This document shows, piece after piece, positions 44,425-52,113 of a stretch of 64,000 bases of DNA. The notes beneath the pieces were generated by a model. That model saw only the letters and a program-made list of their open reading frames with translations, did not search any database and was not told the origin of the DNA. How positions within the stretch are numbered: position 1 is the stretch's first letter; each line of letters begins with the position of its first letter. A program made the position numbers and the translations under genes. This stretch comes from Komarekiella atlantica HA4396-MV6 (GTDB lineage: Bacteria; Cyanobacteriota; Cyanobacteriia; Cyanobacteriales; Nostocaceae): contig JAHHHK010000031.1 of NCBI GenBank assembly GCA_019359395.1, positions 1 to 64,000 on the forward strand, written 5' to 3'.

Positions 44425-45393
44425 CTAATTTTCTGTAAACTTCAGCACAATTTTGCCCCGTGTTCCTCCCTGCTCTAGACGCTGATGTGCCAGAACGACC
44501 TGATCCCAAGAAAATACTGAATCAATCACAGGGCGAAGCTGATGACGCTCGATTAGTTTTGTCAACGCCTCTAATTTTGCTCGGTACTGGGGTGAAAAAA
44601 CAAAATGAATCGTCAGATTCTTGCCCCATGCTGCAAGAAGCGATTGCGGTATTGCAATGTCTACAATGCTTATAAGCCTACCGAAGGGACGAATGATTTC
44701 TAGACTACGCTGAATTGTTTCTTTGCCAATCGTATCTAGAACTAAATCCACACCTACTCCATTTGTTTCTTGACGAATGACTTCTACGTAATCTTCATTT
44801 TTGTAATCAATCACTCGATCTGCGCCCAGTTCTGTCACGAAATCTCGGTTTCTAGAACTACACGTTGCAAAAACGTATGCCCCGATCGCTTTGGCGAGTT
44901 GAACTGCGATCGAACCAACTCCACCCGCACCCGCATGGATGAGAACTGTTTCACCAACTTGTAGATTGCCCCTAGTCACTAGACAATCCCAAGCAGTTCC
45001 GCCTGCAACCGGAAAAGAAGCTGCTTCAATGTGCGATAGATTTGCAGGCTTCAATGCAACAATCGCTGCATCAGCCACATGATACTGAGCGTAGCTACCG
45101 AATTCTCCAAAAATTTGCGGTGAGTAATACACGTTGTCTCCCACCTTGAAATCAGTCACAGCTTCGCCAATTGCCTCAATCACCCCTGAAACATCGACTC
45201 CAAGGATGGCGGGTAATTGAACCAGTTCCTTGTAATCACCACGACGAGTTTGGTAATCGACCGGGTTAATCGAGGTTGCACAAACTTTGACTAACACCTG
45301 ATTCGCCTTCAGTGTTGGTATGGGAACAGTTTGAATCTCAAACTTCTCAGCATCACCAAACGCATTTAATACGGCTGCTTTCATAGATTCCAT
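44425..45393 (-). CDS. NADP-dependent zinc-type alcohol dehydrogenase/quinone oxidoreductase
   Basis: 322 residues from ATG 45393 (AGGAGAG upstream). MDR fold without structural zinc: MKAAVLNAFGDAEKFEIQTV, CATSINPVDYQTRRGDY, GVDVSGVIEAIGEAV, HAGAGGVGSIAVQLAKAIGA (cofactor motif), DLVLDTIGKETIQRSLEII. The only intact member of four related genes in the window (others at 10.2, 18.1 and 29.4 kb are dead). Probably reduces enones or quinones. Confidence 0.92.
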   Translation of the reverse strand: MESMKAAVLNAFGDAEKFEIQTVPIPTLKANQVLVKVCATSINPVDYQTRRGDYKELVQLPAILGVDVSGVIEAIGEAVTDFKVGDNVYYSPQIFGEFGSYAQYHVADAAIVALKPANLSHIEAASFPVAGGTAWDCLVTRGNLQVGETVLIHAGAGGVGSIAVQLAKAIGAYVFATCSSRNRDFVTELGADRVIDYKNEDYVEVIRQETNGVGVDLVLDTIGKETIQRSLEIIRPFGRLISIVDIAIPQSLLAAWGKNLTIHFVFSPQYRAKLEALTKLIERHQLRPVIDSVFSWDQVVLAHQRLEQGGTRGKIVLKFTEN

Positions 45394-45529
45394 CTGTGCC
45401 AACTCTCCTTGAGTTAAAATAAGCAGTGGCGGGATTTCGATACACTCAGCGTAGGTAGGTTCTCCCTAACTTCGCAAGTCAGCACGATTTGGTAAGGTAG
45501 TTACCATTGAAGCCAGAAAGACAACTGAG

Positions 45530-46390
45530 TTATTCCTGCTGAAGAAAGTCCAGCAACACGGGATTGACCTGATCGGCGTGAGTCCAGTTGATGGCGTGCG
45601 GCCCGCCGGGAATGACAACCAGTTGACTGTTTTTAATCAGCTTTGGAAGTCTTGCTGCGGTGGATTCAAGTGGCAAAATGCGATCGCTATCTCCATGAAT
45701 GATCAGAGTCGGTACATCAATGCGAGGCAGATCATCGCGGAAATCAGTCAGCCAGGAGGGTACACAGTCCAAAGTCCCTTTCGCAGAAGCCCCGGCTGCC
45801 ACATTCCAACTAGCTTGAATGGCATCGTTGCTGATGCGTTGGCGTAGCCTCTCGGAACGAGAATCGCCCAGCAACACATCCACATTGAAGAACTCTTTGA
45901 AGAACGTAGAGAAATAGGCTGGGCGATCGTCCACAATTGCTTTCATAATGCCATCGAAGACACTTTGATCAACCCCTTCTGGATTGTCGTCCGTCTTTAA
46001 CAGAAAGGGTGGAACGGGAGCCATCAGCACCGCTTTTTGTACTCGTTCTGAGCCGTATTTGCCAAGATAGCGCGTGACTTCGCCTGTTCCCATTGAGAAG
46101 CCAACCAACACGGTATTTTGCAAGTCAAGCTTGGTCATGAGTGTATTCAAATCGGCGGCGAAGGTATCGTAGTCGTAGCCAAACGAGGGTTGGCTAGAAG
46201 CGCCGAATCCTCTGCGATCGTAGGTAATTACTCGATATCCTGCGTTCAGTAAAACTAAAACCTGCTTCTCCCAGGAATGTCCGTTCAATGGAAATCCATG
46301 AATCAGAACAATCGGTTGACCTGTCCCCAGATCTTCGTAGTAGAGATCAATCGTTGCAGAATTTTCTTGACCAACGGTAATGTAAGGCAT
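45530..46390 (-). CDS. Alpha/beta hydrolase (non-heme chloroperoxidase-like)
   Basis: 286 residues from ATG 46390 (MPYITVGQENSATIDLYYED). HGFPLNGHSWEKQ, nucleophile Ser in LVGFSMGTGEVTRYL, Asp in IHGDSDRILPL, His in PGGPHAINWTH: a complete triad. Belongs to the cofactor-free haloperoxidase/esterase group. Its last 80 bp are copied into the 40.8-kb mosaic. Confidence 0.92.
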   Translation of the reverse strand: MPYITVGQENSATIDLYYEDLGTGQPIVLIHGFPLNGHSWEKQVLVLLNAGYRVITYDRRGFGASSQPSFGYDYDTFAADLNTLMTKLDLQNTVLVGFSMGTGEVTRYLGKYGSERVQKAVLMAPVPPFLLKTDDNPEGVDQSVFDGIMKAIVDDRPAYFSTFFKEFFNVDVLLGDSRSERLRQRISNDAIQASWNVAAGASAKGTLDCVPSWLTDFRDDLPRIDVPTLIIHGDSDRILPLESTAARLPKLIKNSQLVVIPGGPHAINWTHADQVNPVLLDFLQQE

Positions 46391-46447
46391 GAGAGGTTTC
46401 TCCGTTGTAAATTGATGTGTTTTTGTCTGTTGCATCACAATTGTCAT

Positions 46448-46487
46448 GCAGCGATCGCCGCGTTTGCCGCCTCTAAGATGGCTTTAA
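46448..46487 (-). pseudogene. SnoaL-like N-terminal stub
   Basis: The minus strand reads AAAGCCATCTTAGAGGCGGC and then AAACGCGGCGATCGCTGCA, coding [12 protein letters not shown], identical to the start of the SnoaL-like genes. It breaks right after GCGATCGC, and the other side overlaps the GST stop codon. Confidence 0.75.
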
Positions 46488-47093
46488 TTCTGCTTCGGTA
46501 GCCAGCGCGGTACGCACACCAGCATCAAGATTCATGCGGTCTACAAATCGTGACAGGTTCTCAAAGCCTTGTAGTCCGACCTGAGTGTTGATCGCCCAGC
46601 GCAGAATAACGAACAGGTAAGGATCGGCAATCGATCGTTCGCCAGTGAGCCAGTTTCGTCCGTCGAGTCGGGCATCGAGCCGTTCAAGGTATGTACGCAC
46701 GCGGATGCGTGCGGTATCTGCGATCGCGCCTGCAAAAGCTTGGTCTTGCAGGAAACGGGTCGGCGTGAAGATCGGCTTGAACGTCATGTGCACGTCGGAA
46801 TTGAGGAAGCCGAGCCAGCGCATTACCTCAGCCCGATCGTGCGGTGTGCCGTCGCCAAGCAGCCGCGCCTCCGGATATAGGTCGGCGAGATAACCGAGGA
46901 TAGCGACGTTTTCGGTGAGTGAAAAGTCGCCGTGCTCCAGCAACGGTACCGTGCCATCCGCGTTGATGGTGAGGTAGTTTGGTGACTTAATGCTTTCAAG
47001 ACTCATCCTGACGATTTCGTGCGGCACACCAATCCATTCGAGAACGATGAGATCAGCCAGCGAACAAGCACCGGGCATATGATAGAGTTTCAT
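46473..47093 (-). CDS. Glutathione S-transferase family protein
   Basis: 206 residues from ATG 47093 (MKLYHMPGACSLADLIVLEW). Thioredoxin-like domain with PGACS (candidate Cys/Ser activation) and NADGTVPLLEHGDFSLTENV (cis-Pro, glutathione-site Glu). The C-terminal helical domain has ERSIADPYLFVILRWA. Beta-class bacterial GST. The stop codon lies in a SnoaL-derived sequence, so the native C-terminus may have been replaced. Detoxifies electrophiles. Confidence 0.9.
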   Translation of the reverse strand: MKLYHMPGACSLADLIVLEWIGVPHEIVRMSLESIKSPNYLTINADGTVPLLEHGDFSLTENVAILGYLADLYPEARLLGDGTPHDRAEVMRWLGFLNSDVHMTFKPIFTPTRFLQDQAFAGAIADTARIRVRTYLERLDARLDGRNWLTGERSIADPYLFVILRWAINTQVGLQGFENLSRFVDRMNLDAGVRTALATEAELKPS

Positions 47094-47170
47094 GGAATGT
47101 CCCTGATCGCGAAGAATGTGTTTTTGCTTCCTACCTGCTATTTTCATAGTTTGGGTGTAATGACTCCTAA

Positions 47171-47196
47171 TGCTCGGTTTCTTTCAGATTCTTAGG
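47171..47196 (-). promoter_or_regulatory. Shared upstream motif, site C
   Basis: The minus strand carries CTAAGAATCTGAAAGAAACC then GAGCA, 80-100 bp upstream of the GST start. The core 16 bases are identical to site B. Confidence 0.5.
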
Positions 47197-47204
47197 GTGT
47201 TTTG

Positions 47205-48101
47205 TCAGATTTTTGTGCAATCACCTTTAAGACGCAGCGTGGAACCGATCGTGCTGTCGAGGAACGCTCGGATCAACGTTGCTACCTCCTCCGCATGGGT
47301 CTCCAGCGCGAAATGGCCAGCATCGAGCAGATGAATTTTTGCATCCGGGAGATCGCGCTGATAAGCGGCAGCACCAGCGGGCAGAAACGCCGGATCATAA
47401 CGACCCCAGACGGCGAGAAGCGGCGGACGGTGCTCGCGAAAGTAGGACTGGAAGGCCGGATAGAGCGCGACGTTGCTGCGGTAGTCGAGGATCAGATCGA
47501 GTTGGATCTCCTCCGCGTCTGGCCGCGCCATGTAGGCGATGTCGAGTTCGTAGCCGTCGGGTGACAAAAGGGTTGGATCGGCTCCGGTACCATACTGCCA
47601 GTTCCGGATTGTGTCTGGTGCGATCGAGAGTCGGCAGGCTTCCCGGTTCGCTGCGCTCGGTTCGCGCCAATAAGACTCCCATGTCCCCCATTCGTCACTG
47701 AACCCCTCAAGGTAGGCGTTGCCGTTCTGCGAGACGATCGCAGATATCCGTTCAGGATGGCGCATCGCCAGACGCAAACCTACTGGCGCACCGTAGTCGA
47801 AGATGTAGAGCACGTATTGATCGAGCGACAAAGCATTGGTGAAACCCTCGATTACGTCGGCAAGGCGATCGAAGGTGTAGTCGAATGTCCCGCGCGGCGG
47901 TGCCTTGGTCTGTCCGAAACCAGGCAGATCTGGCGCGATGAGCCGAAAGCGATCGGCAAGGAGAGGGATCAGGTCGCGGAACATGTGGCTGGCGGTCGGA
48001 AAGCCGTGCAGCAGTAGTATCACTGGCGCATCGTTTGCTCCCGCCTCGCGGTAGAACACTTCGACATCACCAACCTGTCGAAACCCGTAGCGTATTTTCA
48101 T
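47205..48101 (-). CDS. Alpha/beta hydrolase (haloalkane dehalogenase/epoxide hydrolase-like)
   Basis: 298 residues from ATG 48101 (MKIRYGFRQVGDVEVFYREA). HGFPTASHMFRDLI (oxyanion), nucleophile Asp in LYIFDYGAPVGLRLA (Asp instead of Ser, as in dehalogenases and epoxide hydrolases), second acid probably in VWGRYDPAFLP, His in LDAGHFALETH. GC-rich. The frame extends upstream to 48179 through a decayed SDR leader; the ATG at 48101 is preferred. Confidence 0.9.
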   Translation of the reverse strand: MKIRYGFRQVGDVEVFYREAGANDAPVILLLHGFPTASHMFRDLIPLLADRFRLIAPDLPGFGQTKAPPRGTFDYTFDRLADVIEGFTNALSLDQYVLYIFDYGAPVGLRLAMRHPERISAIVSQNGNAYLEGFSDEWGTWESYWREPSAANREACRLSIAPDTIRNWQYGTGADPTLLSPDGYELDIAYMARPDAEEIQLDLILDYRSNVALYPAFQSYFREHRPPLLAVWGRYDPAFLPAGAAAYQRDLPDAKIHLLDAGHFALETHAEEVATLIRAFLDSTIGSTLRLKGDCTKI

Positions 48102-48183
48102 CGTACAATTCTCTCTTTTTTGATTTTCTTCCGACTGAGCTTCGACGCTCAGATTTGGAATCTTGGACACCTTTCGCATACCC

Positions 48184-48250
48184 TACGATCGCCGTCCCTA
48201 AACCGCGAGAACCACCCGTTACCAGTGCAACTTTGCCTGCAAGTGTTGTC
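48184..48250 (-). pseudogene. Short-chain dehydrogenase N-terminal stub
   Basis: The minus strand encodes LAGKVALVTGGSRGLGTAIV, the Rossmann start of an SDR. The family sequence stops at the codons GCGATCGTA, then runs into the leader of the hydrolase gene. It lies just downstream of a complete SDR gene. Confidence 0.7.
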
Positions 48251-48269
48251 GTCTCGCACTGTCGTTCGA

Positions 48270-49097
48270 CTACTGCGCTACAAACCCACCATCTACCATC
48301 AACGTTTCACCTGTTACGAACGATGCCATCTCAGATGATAAAAACAGGACTGCATTTGCAACTTCAAGCGGTGTGCCAACTCGTCCGATCGGGTGAAGTC
48401 CTGTCAAGTAAGCTTTGGCTTCATCTGTAACTGCTTCAAACATATCTGTTTGGATTGCCCCTGGTGCAACGACATTGATGCGAATACCCGCTTTGGCATA
48501 TTGGAGCGCAGCAGCTTCAAACATATCTGTTTGGATTGACCCTGGTGCAACGGCATTGATGCGAATACCCGCTTTGGCATATTGGAGCGCAGCAGCTTTG
48601 GTTAAGCCTACTACCGCATGTTTACTCGCGGTGTAGAGGAGTATGTTAGGAAGTGCAACGACTCCAACCGCAGATGCCATATTGACGATCGCACCACTTC
48701 CCTGTTTCAACATCTGAGCGATTTCATATTTCATCGACAACCAAACGCCTTTGACATTGACGTTCATCGTGCGGTCGTATTCCGCTTCTGTTTGCTCAAT
48801 CAATGAAGGATTTTCGCCGCCAGTTCCTGCATTATTAAAGGCAATATCTAACCGACCAAAAACACCAACCGCTTTATCAACCATTGCCTCAACATCGGCT
48901 TCTTTCGTGACATCTGCTTGCACAAAAAACGCCTCTCCGCCAGCTTCCCGAATCAATCGAACCGTTTCTTCACCTTCATCCATTCGACGACCCACTACCA
49001 CCACCTTTGCCTTTTGTTGGGCATAAGCGATCGCAGTTGCTCTACCGATTCCCGATGTGCCTCCAGTGACTAACGCCACTTTATCTTGCAGTATCAT
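48270..49097 (-). CDS. Short-chain dehydrogenase with internal tandem duplication
   Basis: 275 residues from ATG 49097 (MILQDKVALVTGGTSGIGRA). SDR hallmarks: TGGTSGIG, NNAG, MASAVGV (Ser) and YTASKHA (Tyr, Lys). Directly after the active site a 27-residue block (QYAKAGIRINAVAPGSIQTD within it) is repeated in tandem (81 bp, 48596-48516 and 48515-48435, with a few differences). Without the extra copy the length is the usual 248. The insertion falls in the region near the cofactor PG motif, so activity is doubtful though the frame is open. Confidence 0.85.
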   Translation of the reverse strand: MILQDKVALVTGGTSGIGRATAIAYAQQKAKVVVVGRRMDEGEETVRLIREAGGEAFFVQADVTKEADVEAMVDKAVGVFGRLDIAFNNAGTGGENPSLIEQTEAEYDRTMNVNVKGVWLSMKYEIAQMLKQGSGAIVNMASAVGVVALPNILLYTASKHAVVGLTKAAALQYAKAGIRINAVAPGSIQTDMFEAAALQYAKAGIRINVVAPGAIQTDMFEAVTDEAKAYLTGLHPIGRVGTPLEVANAVLFLSSEMASFVTGETLMVDGGFVAQ

Positions 49098-49275
49098 TCT
49101 GTTCTCCTGTTTTAATTTCATCAGTTTGTATCGGGTAAGTTTGTCTCAGTAAATTAGTGACTTCTTGCGCGATCGCAATCAGAGCATGATTAACTGAGGA
49201 GTCGCGAAGAGAATCAGTCTGAGGTGTACTTTCATGCCCAGAATTATTCTTGCCTTGTACTAGTGAATGCGTCAT
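49081..49275 (-). CDS. Possible small protein overlapping the SDR start
   Basis: 64 codons, hydrophilic (ESTPQTDSLRDSSVNHALIA, AQEVTNLLRQTYPIQTDEI). It overlaps the SDR start by about 16 bp, which could give coupling. No family recognised; it may be chance. The interval 49276-49476 shows nothing else. Confidence 0.3.
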   Translation of the reverse strand: MTHSLVQGKNNSGHESTPQTDSLRDSSVNHALIAIAQEVTNLLRQTYPIQTDEIKTGEQNDTAR

Positions 49276-49476
49276 AGAACTATCTCAATGAAATACTGAT
49301 TTGTAATCGACTAAATCAATACGCAGGAATTCAGTTGTTGGTATGGTAATTTTTGGCATGGTTCAAAAAGCGGCAGTTTTGTTCGGCGAAACAGGCAAGA
49401 TATAGCTATCAAAATTAGATAGCTTACAGCACTTACAGACAAGTCAGATATGAATTGAGAGCAAAGATCGGGGGAC

Positions 49477-50034
49477 TTAATGACTTGCAGCAATCATGGC
49501 AGCCATCAACTCCGTCGTGTTCCAGCGCCCGGTATACCGAATTCCATTGATAAACAGGGCTGGGGCAGTCGTTACTCCACTCTCTATTCCGCCTTCGATG
49601 TCTTCATTGATATGATCGACATGCACTTGTTTAGACAACTCTTTGAGAAATTGAGGAATGTCAAGCCCTAAATCATTGGCATACTCGACAAGATAACCGT
49701 TCTCCAACCTTTGTTGATGGGCAAATAAAGTATCGTGCATTAACCAAAACTGTCCTTGGGCAGCGGCGGCTTCGGCAGCTTGGGCTGCCCGTTGAGCATT
49801 AGGATGAATCTGTGTTTGCGGAAAATGGCGGAAGATAAAGCATAAATAATCCTCTCCAAAGGAAGCACGAAGCTCCCGTTTGATCCCTTTAATCAGCTTG
49901 TAAACGTCTGCACTTCTAGGGCATTGATAGTCTCCATACATCACCAGTACTACCTTGGCACTCAGCACACCCTGCATCCGATCTTGGGTTGAAGGCGGGA
50001 CAAGTAAGTAACTGTGGCTGCGATCGTCGTTCAT
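49477..50034 (-). CDS. DsbA-family thioredoxin-fold protein
   Basis: 185 residues from ATG 50034 (MNDDRSHSYLLVPPSTQDRM). Thioredoxin_4/DsbA pattern: VVLVMYGDYQCPRSADVYKL with active site CPRS in place of CxxC, FRHFPQTQIHPNAQRAAQAA, GIESGVTTAPALFINGIRYT (cis-Pro). A mono-cysteine site argues against a standard disulfide oxidase; related cytoplasmic proteins may be isomerases or reductases. No signal peptide at this start. The frame continues upstream to 50112 through a Cys-rich leader. Confidence 0.85.
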   Translation of the reverse strand: MNDDRSHSYLLVPPSTQDRMQGVLSAKVVLVMYGDYQCPRSADVYKLIKGIKRELRASFGEDYLCFIFRHFPQTQIHPNAQRAAQAAEAAAAQGQFWLMHDTLFAHQQRLENGYLVEYANDLGLDIPQFLKELSKQVHVDHINEDIEGGIESGVTTAPALFINGIRYTGRWNTTELMAAMIAASH

Positions 50035-50117
50035 TTTTCTACATTTGCAGCAAGCATGGAACCTTGCAATTAACTTGCTCAATCCATTGACTGCATCTTT
50101 GTTTGCATACATTCAAT

Positions 50118-50390
50118 GTAGGAGATCGCTTTCAAGTCGTTGTCTATAGGGAGTTAAAACTTTTACAGTACAGATTGATAGAGTAACTATGCGACCGCAA
50201 AGTAGAAAGCTGGTTATAACTCAAGTTAGAATCCGAATTCAATCGAAGGTACAGCCTATAAACAAACAATGCCGCGTTTAACGGCAACAATCACAACTTG
50301 GGTGCGATCGCTTACATCCAACTTATTCAAAATTCGATTGACATGAAATTTAACAGTATGAGCCGCCCATTGCTGCTCCGCATGATGGGT
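50118..50390. repeat. Partial segmental duplication of the response-regulator 3' region
   Basis: About 270 bp closely resemble 51337-51600, including the GGAGATCGC start, the TTTTTACAGTACA stretch, the AACTTAAGTTAGAATCCGAA-type stretch and the terminal codons of the regulator. Identity is roughly 85 percent by eye. The duplicate ends inside the LuxR helix-turn-helix. Confidence 0.8.
50256..50384 (-). pseudogene. NarL/LuxR-type response regulator, C-terminal stub
   Basis: The minus strand reads AAHTVKFHVNRILNKLDVSD, RTQVVIVAVKRGIVCL, stop, matching the last 40 residues of the regulator at 51472. Its receiver domain is absent. The following 50385-50551 has no gene I can support. Confidence 0.8.
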
Positions 50391-50551
50391 GGGGTGTAAG
50401 AGGGGCAGGAGAAACACCTGCCTCGACCCGATTAGCCTGCTTGTTGGGGCGTTACGGACACTCTTATCGGGAATGCGGGACGAGGAACTGATAACCAACT
50501 CCTCACCTTCCCTTTTTTTATTTTGTGCGTGCGCGTTGCAATTAGGTGCTT

Positions 50552-51229
50552 TTACACAGGTACCATTTGCCGATCGAGCTTGGTCTCTAGTCCATCTCGT
50601 TGCACGGATTGAGCTTTGTCATAGCTCTCCATCAGGGCGCGGTAAATCGGCATGAGGTCAACCATGACAGTGGCAAACTCCATTGCGTCCGGACGGTTCC
50701 ACGTGTTCATAAGTTCGCCGATTACTGCGTAAGTGTCGATGGGCATGGCTCCCGCCTGGACGACGCGGGCCAGAGTGAGGTCGGTCGCCATCTGGCTCCA
50801 GTTGCCGGAAGCGTCAATGATCGTGAAGACCTTGTAACCAGCGGCCAGTGCGCTCAGGGTCGGAAACGCCATGCAGACGCTGGTGAGAGTTCCGGCGATG
50901 AGAAGAGTCTTTCGCCCGGTCTTCTCGATAGCATCTACCCAAGCTGGGTTGTCCCAGGCGTTAATCTGTCCTGTGCGCGGAATGTAAACCGCGTCAGGAT
51001 TGTGCTGGTGGATTTCGGGAATCAGGGGACCATTGGGACCATCGGGCACCGAAGCAGTCGTGAAGGTCGGAATCTTGGCGAGTCGGGAAATCTTGGCGAG
51101 TGCCGTGACATTGGAGCGGAGGGCTGGGAGTTCGATGTCACGCACAAGTTGGAAGAGTCCGCTCTGATGATCAATCAGCAGCAGCACGGCGTCGTTGGGA
51201 TCGATCATTGTGTCGATGGTGTTGCTCAT
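50552..51229 (-). CDS. Isochorismatase-family hydrolase (YcaC-like)
   Basis: 225 residues from ATG 51229 ([20 protein letters not shown]). Triad of cysteine hydrolases: Asp in [10 protein letters not shown], Lys probably in the AKIPTFTTA region, Cys in [20 protein letters not shown]. Similar proteins form octamers and act on small amides or isochorismate-like esters; substrate unknown. GGAGACAAACCC precedes the ATG. Confidence 0.9.
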   Translation of the reverse strand: MSNTIDTMIDPNDAVLLLIDHQSGLFQLVRDIELPALRSNVTALAKISRLAKIPTFTTASVPDGPNGPLIPEIHQHNPDAVYIPRTGQINAWDNPAWVDAIEKTGRKTLLIAGTLTSVCMAFPTLSALAAGYKVFTIIDASGNWSQMATDLTLARVVQAGAMPIDTYAVIGELMNTWNRPDAMEFATVMVDLMPIYRALMESYDKAQSVQRDGLETKLDRQMVPV

Positions 51230-51303
51230 GGGTTTGTCTCCTTTTTCATTTAAATTCAATCAATGTCATTTTTTCCTAGCTATCTGGGGCATGTCCAGTT
51301 CTA

Positions 51304-51328
51304 GTACTCAGCTTCTTTCGGAATAAGT
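51304..51328 (-). promoter_or_regulatory. Shared upstream motif, site D (divergent)
   Basis: The minus strand reads CTTATTCCGAAAGAAGCTGA then GTAC, 75-100 bp upstream of the isochorismatase start. It shares GAAAGAARCYGAG with sites A-C but departs in the first half. Confidence 0.35.
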
Positions 51329-51471
51329 TCAATATAGGAGATCGCCTTCAAGCTGTCGTCTATAGCAAGTTAAAATTTTTACAGTACAAATTGATAGAGT
51401 AACCGTGCCATCGCAAAGTAGAAGGTAGGCTCTAACTTAAGTTAGAATCCGAATTTGATCGAAAGTACACC

Positions 51472-52113
51472 CTACAAACTGACAATGCCGCGCTTAACGG
51501 CAACAATCACCGCTTGAGTACGATCGCTGACATCTAGCTTATTCAAAATCCGATTAACATGAGATTTAACCGTGCCTTCACCGATGCTCAAAGCAGCCGC
51601 AATATCAGCATTACTCATCCCCTGCGCCAGTGAGCGGAGTACTTCTAGTTCTCTTTCACTCAGTTCTGGATTGCTCAGGCGCTGTACCAACTTTGCTCCC
51701 ACATCGGGCGGAATATACTTCTGACCGCGATGAACGGTACGAATCGCATTCAGAAGCTCGTCCGGTTCAGTTTCTTTCAACAGGTATCCTTTTGCGCCTG
51801 CCTGCAATCCCCGATAAATATCTTCGTCACTATCATACGTGGTCAGTACAATAATCCGAGCAGATTTAACGATCGCACAAATTGCACCAATAGCGGCAAC
51901 TCCTTCCACTTCAGGCATTCGCAGATCCATTAGCGTTACATCTGGTTGGTGTTCCCGAAAGGCGGCGATCGCTTGTTCCCCATTTTCGGCTTGGGCAATC
52001 ACCTGCATCTCTGGGTCACGGTTAATAATCGTGGCTAATCCTTGCCGAAAAATGGCGTGATCGTCCGCAATCAGAACCCGAATGGTCGTGGCTTGGCTCA
52101 TCGTGATGCTCAC
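51472..52113 (-). CDS. NarL/FixJ-family response regulator
   Basis: 213 residues. Receiver domain (LIADDHAIFRQGL acidic pair, phospho-acceptor Asp in VTLMDLRMPEVEG, Lys in YLLKETEPDELL) and LuxR helix-turn-helix (LSERELEVLRSLAQGMSNAD, GTVKSHVNRILNKLDVSDRT). GTG 52113 follows the kinase TGA at once; ATG 52101 is an alternative. Directly downstream of the giant sensor kinase, so it is its likely partner. Confidence 0.94.
   Translation of the reverse strand: MSITMSQATTIRVLIADDHAIFRQGLATIINRDPEMQVIAQAENGEQAIAAFREHQPDVTLMDLRMPEVEGVAAIGAICAIVKSARIIVLTTYDSDEDIYRGLQAGAKGYLLKETEPDELLNAIRTVHRGQKYIPPDVGAKLVQRLSNPELSERELEVLRSLAQGMSNADIAAALSIGEGTVKSHVNRILNKLDVSDRTQAVIVAVKRGIVSL

Noticed and set aside
10150-51229. 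Integron-like cassette array of co-oriented detox genes
   Set aside because: No IntI-type recombinase with its extra domain and no attC-like imperfect palindromes after the genes; the tyrosine recombinase at 21.9 kb is of the XerC/phage type and lies inside, not at one end.
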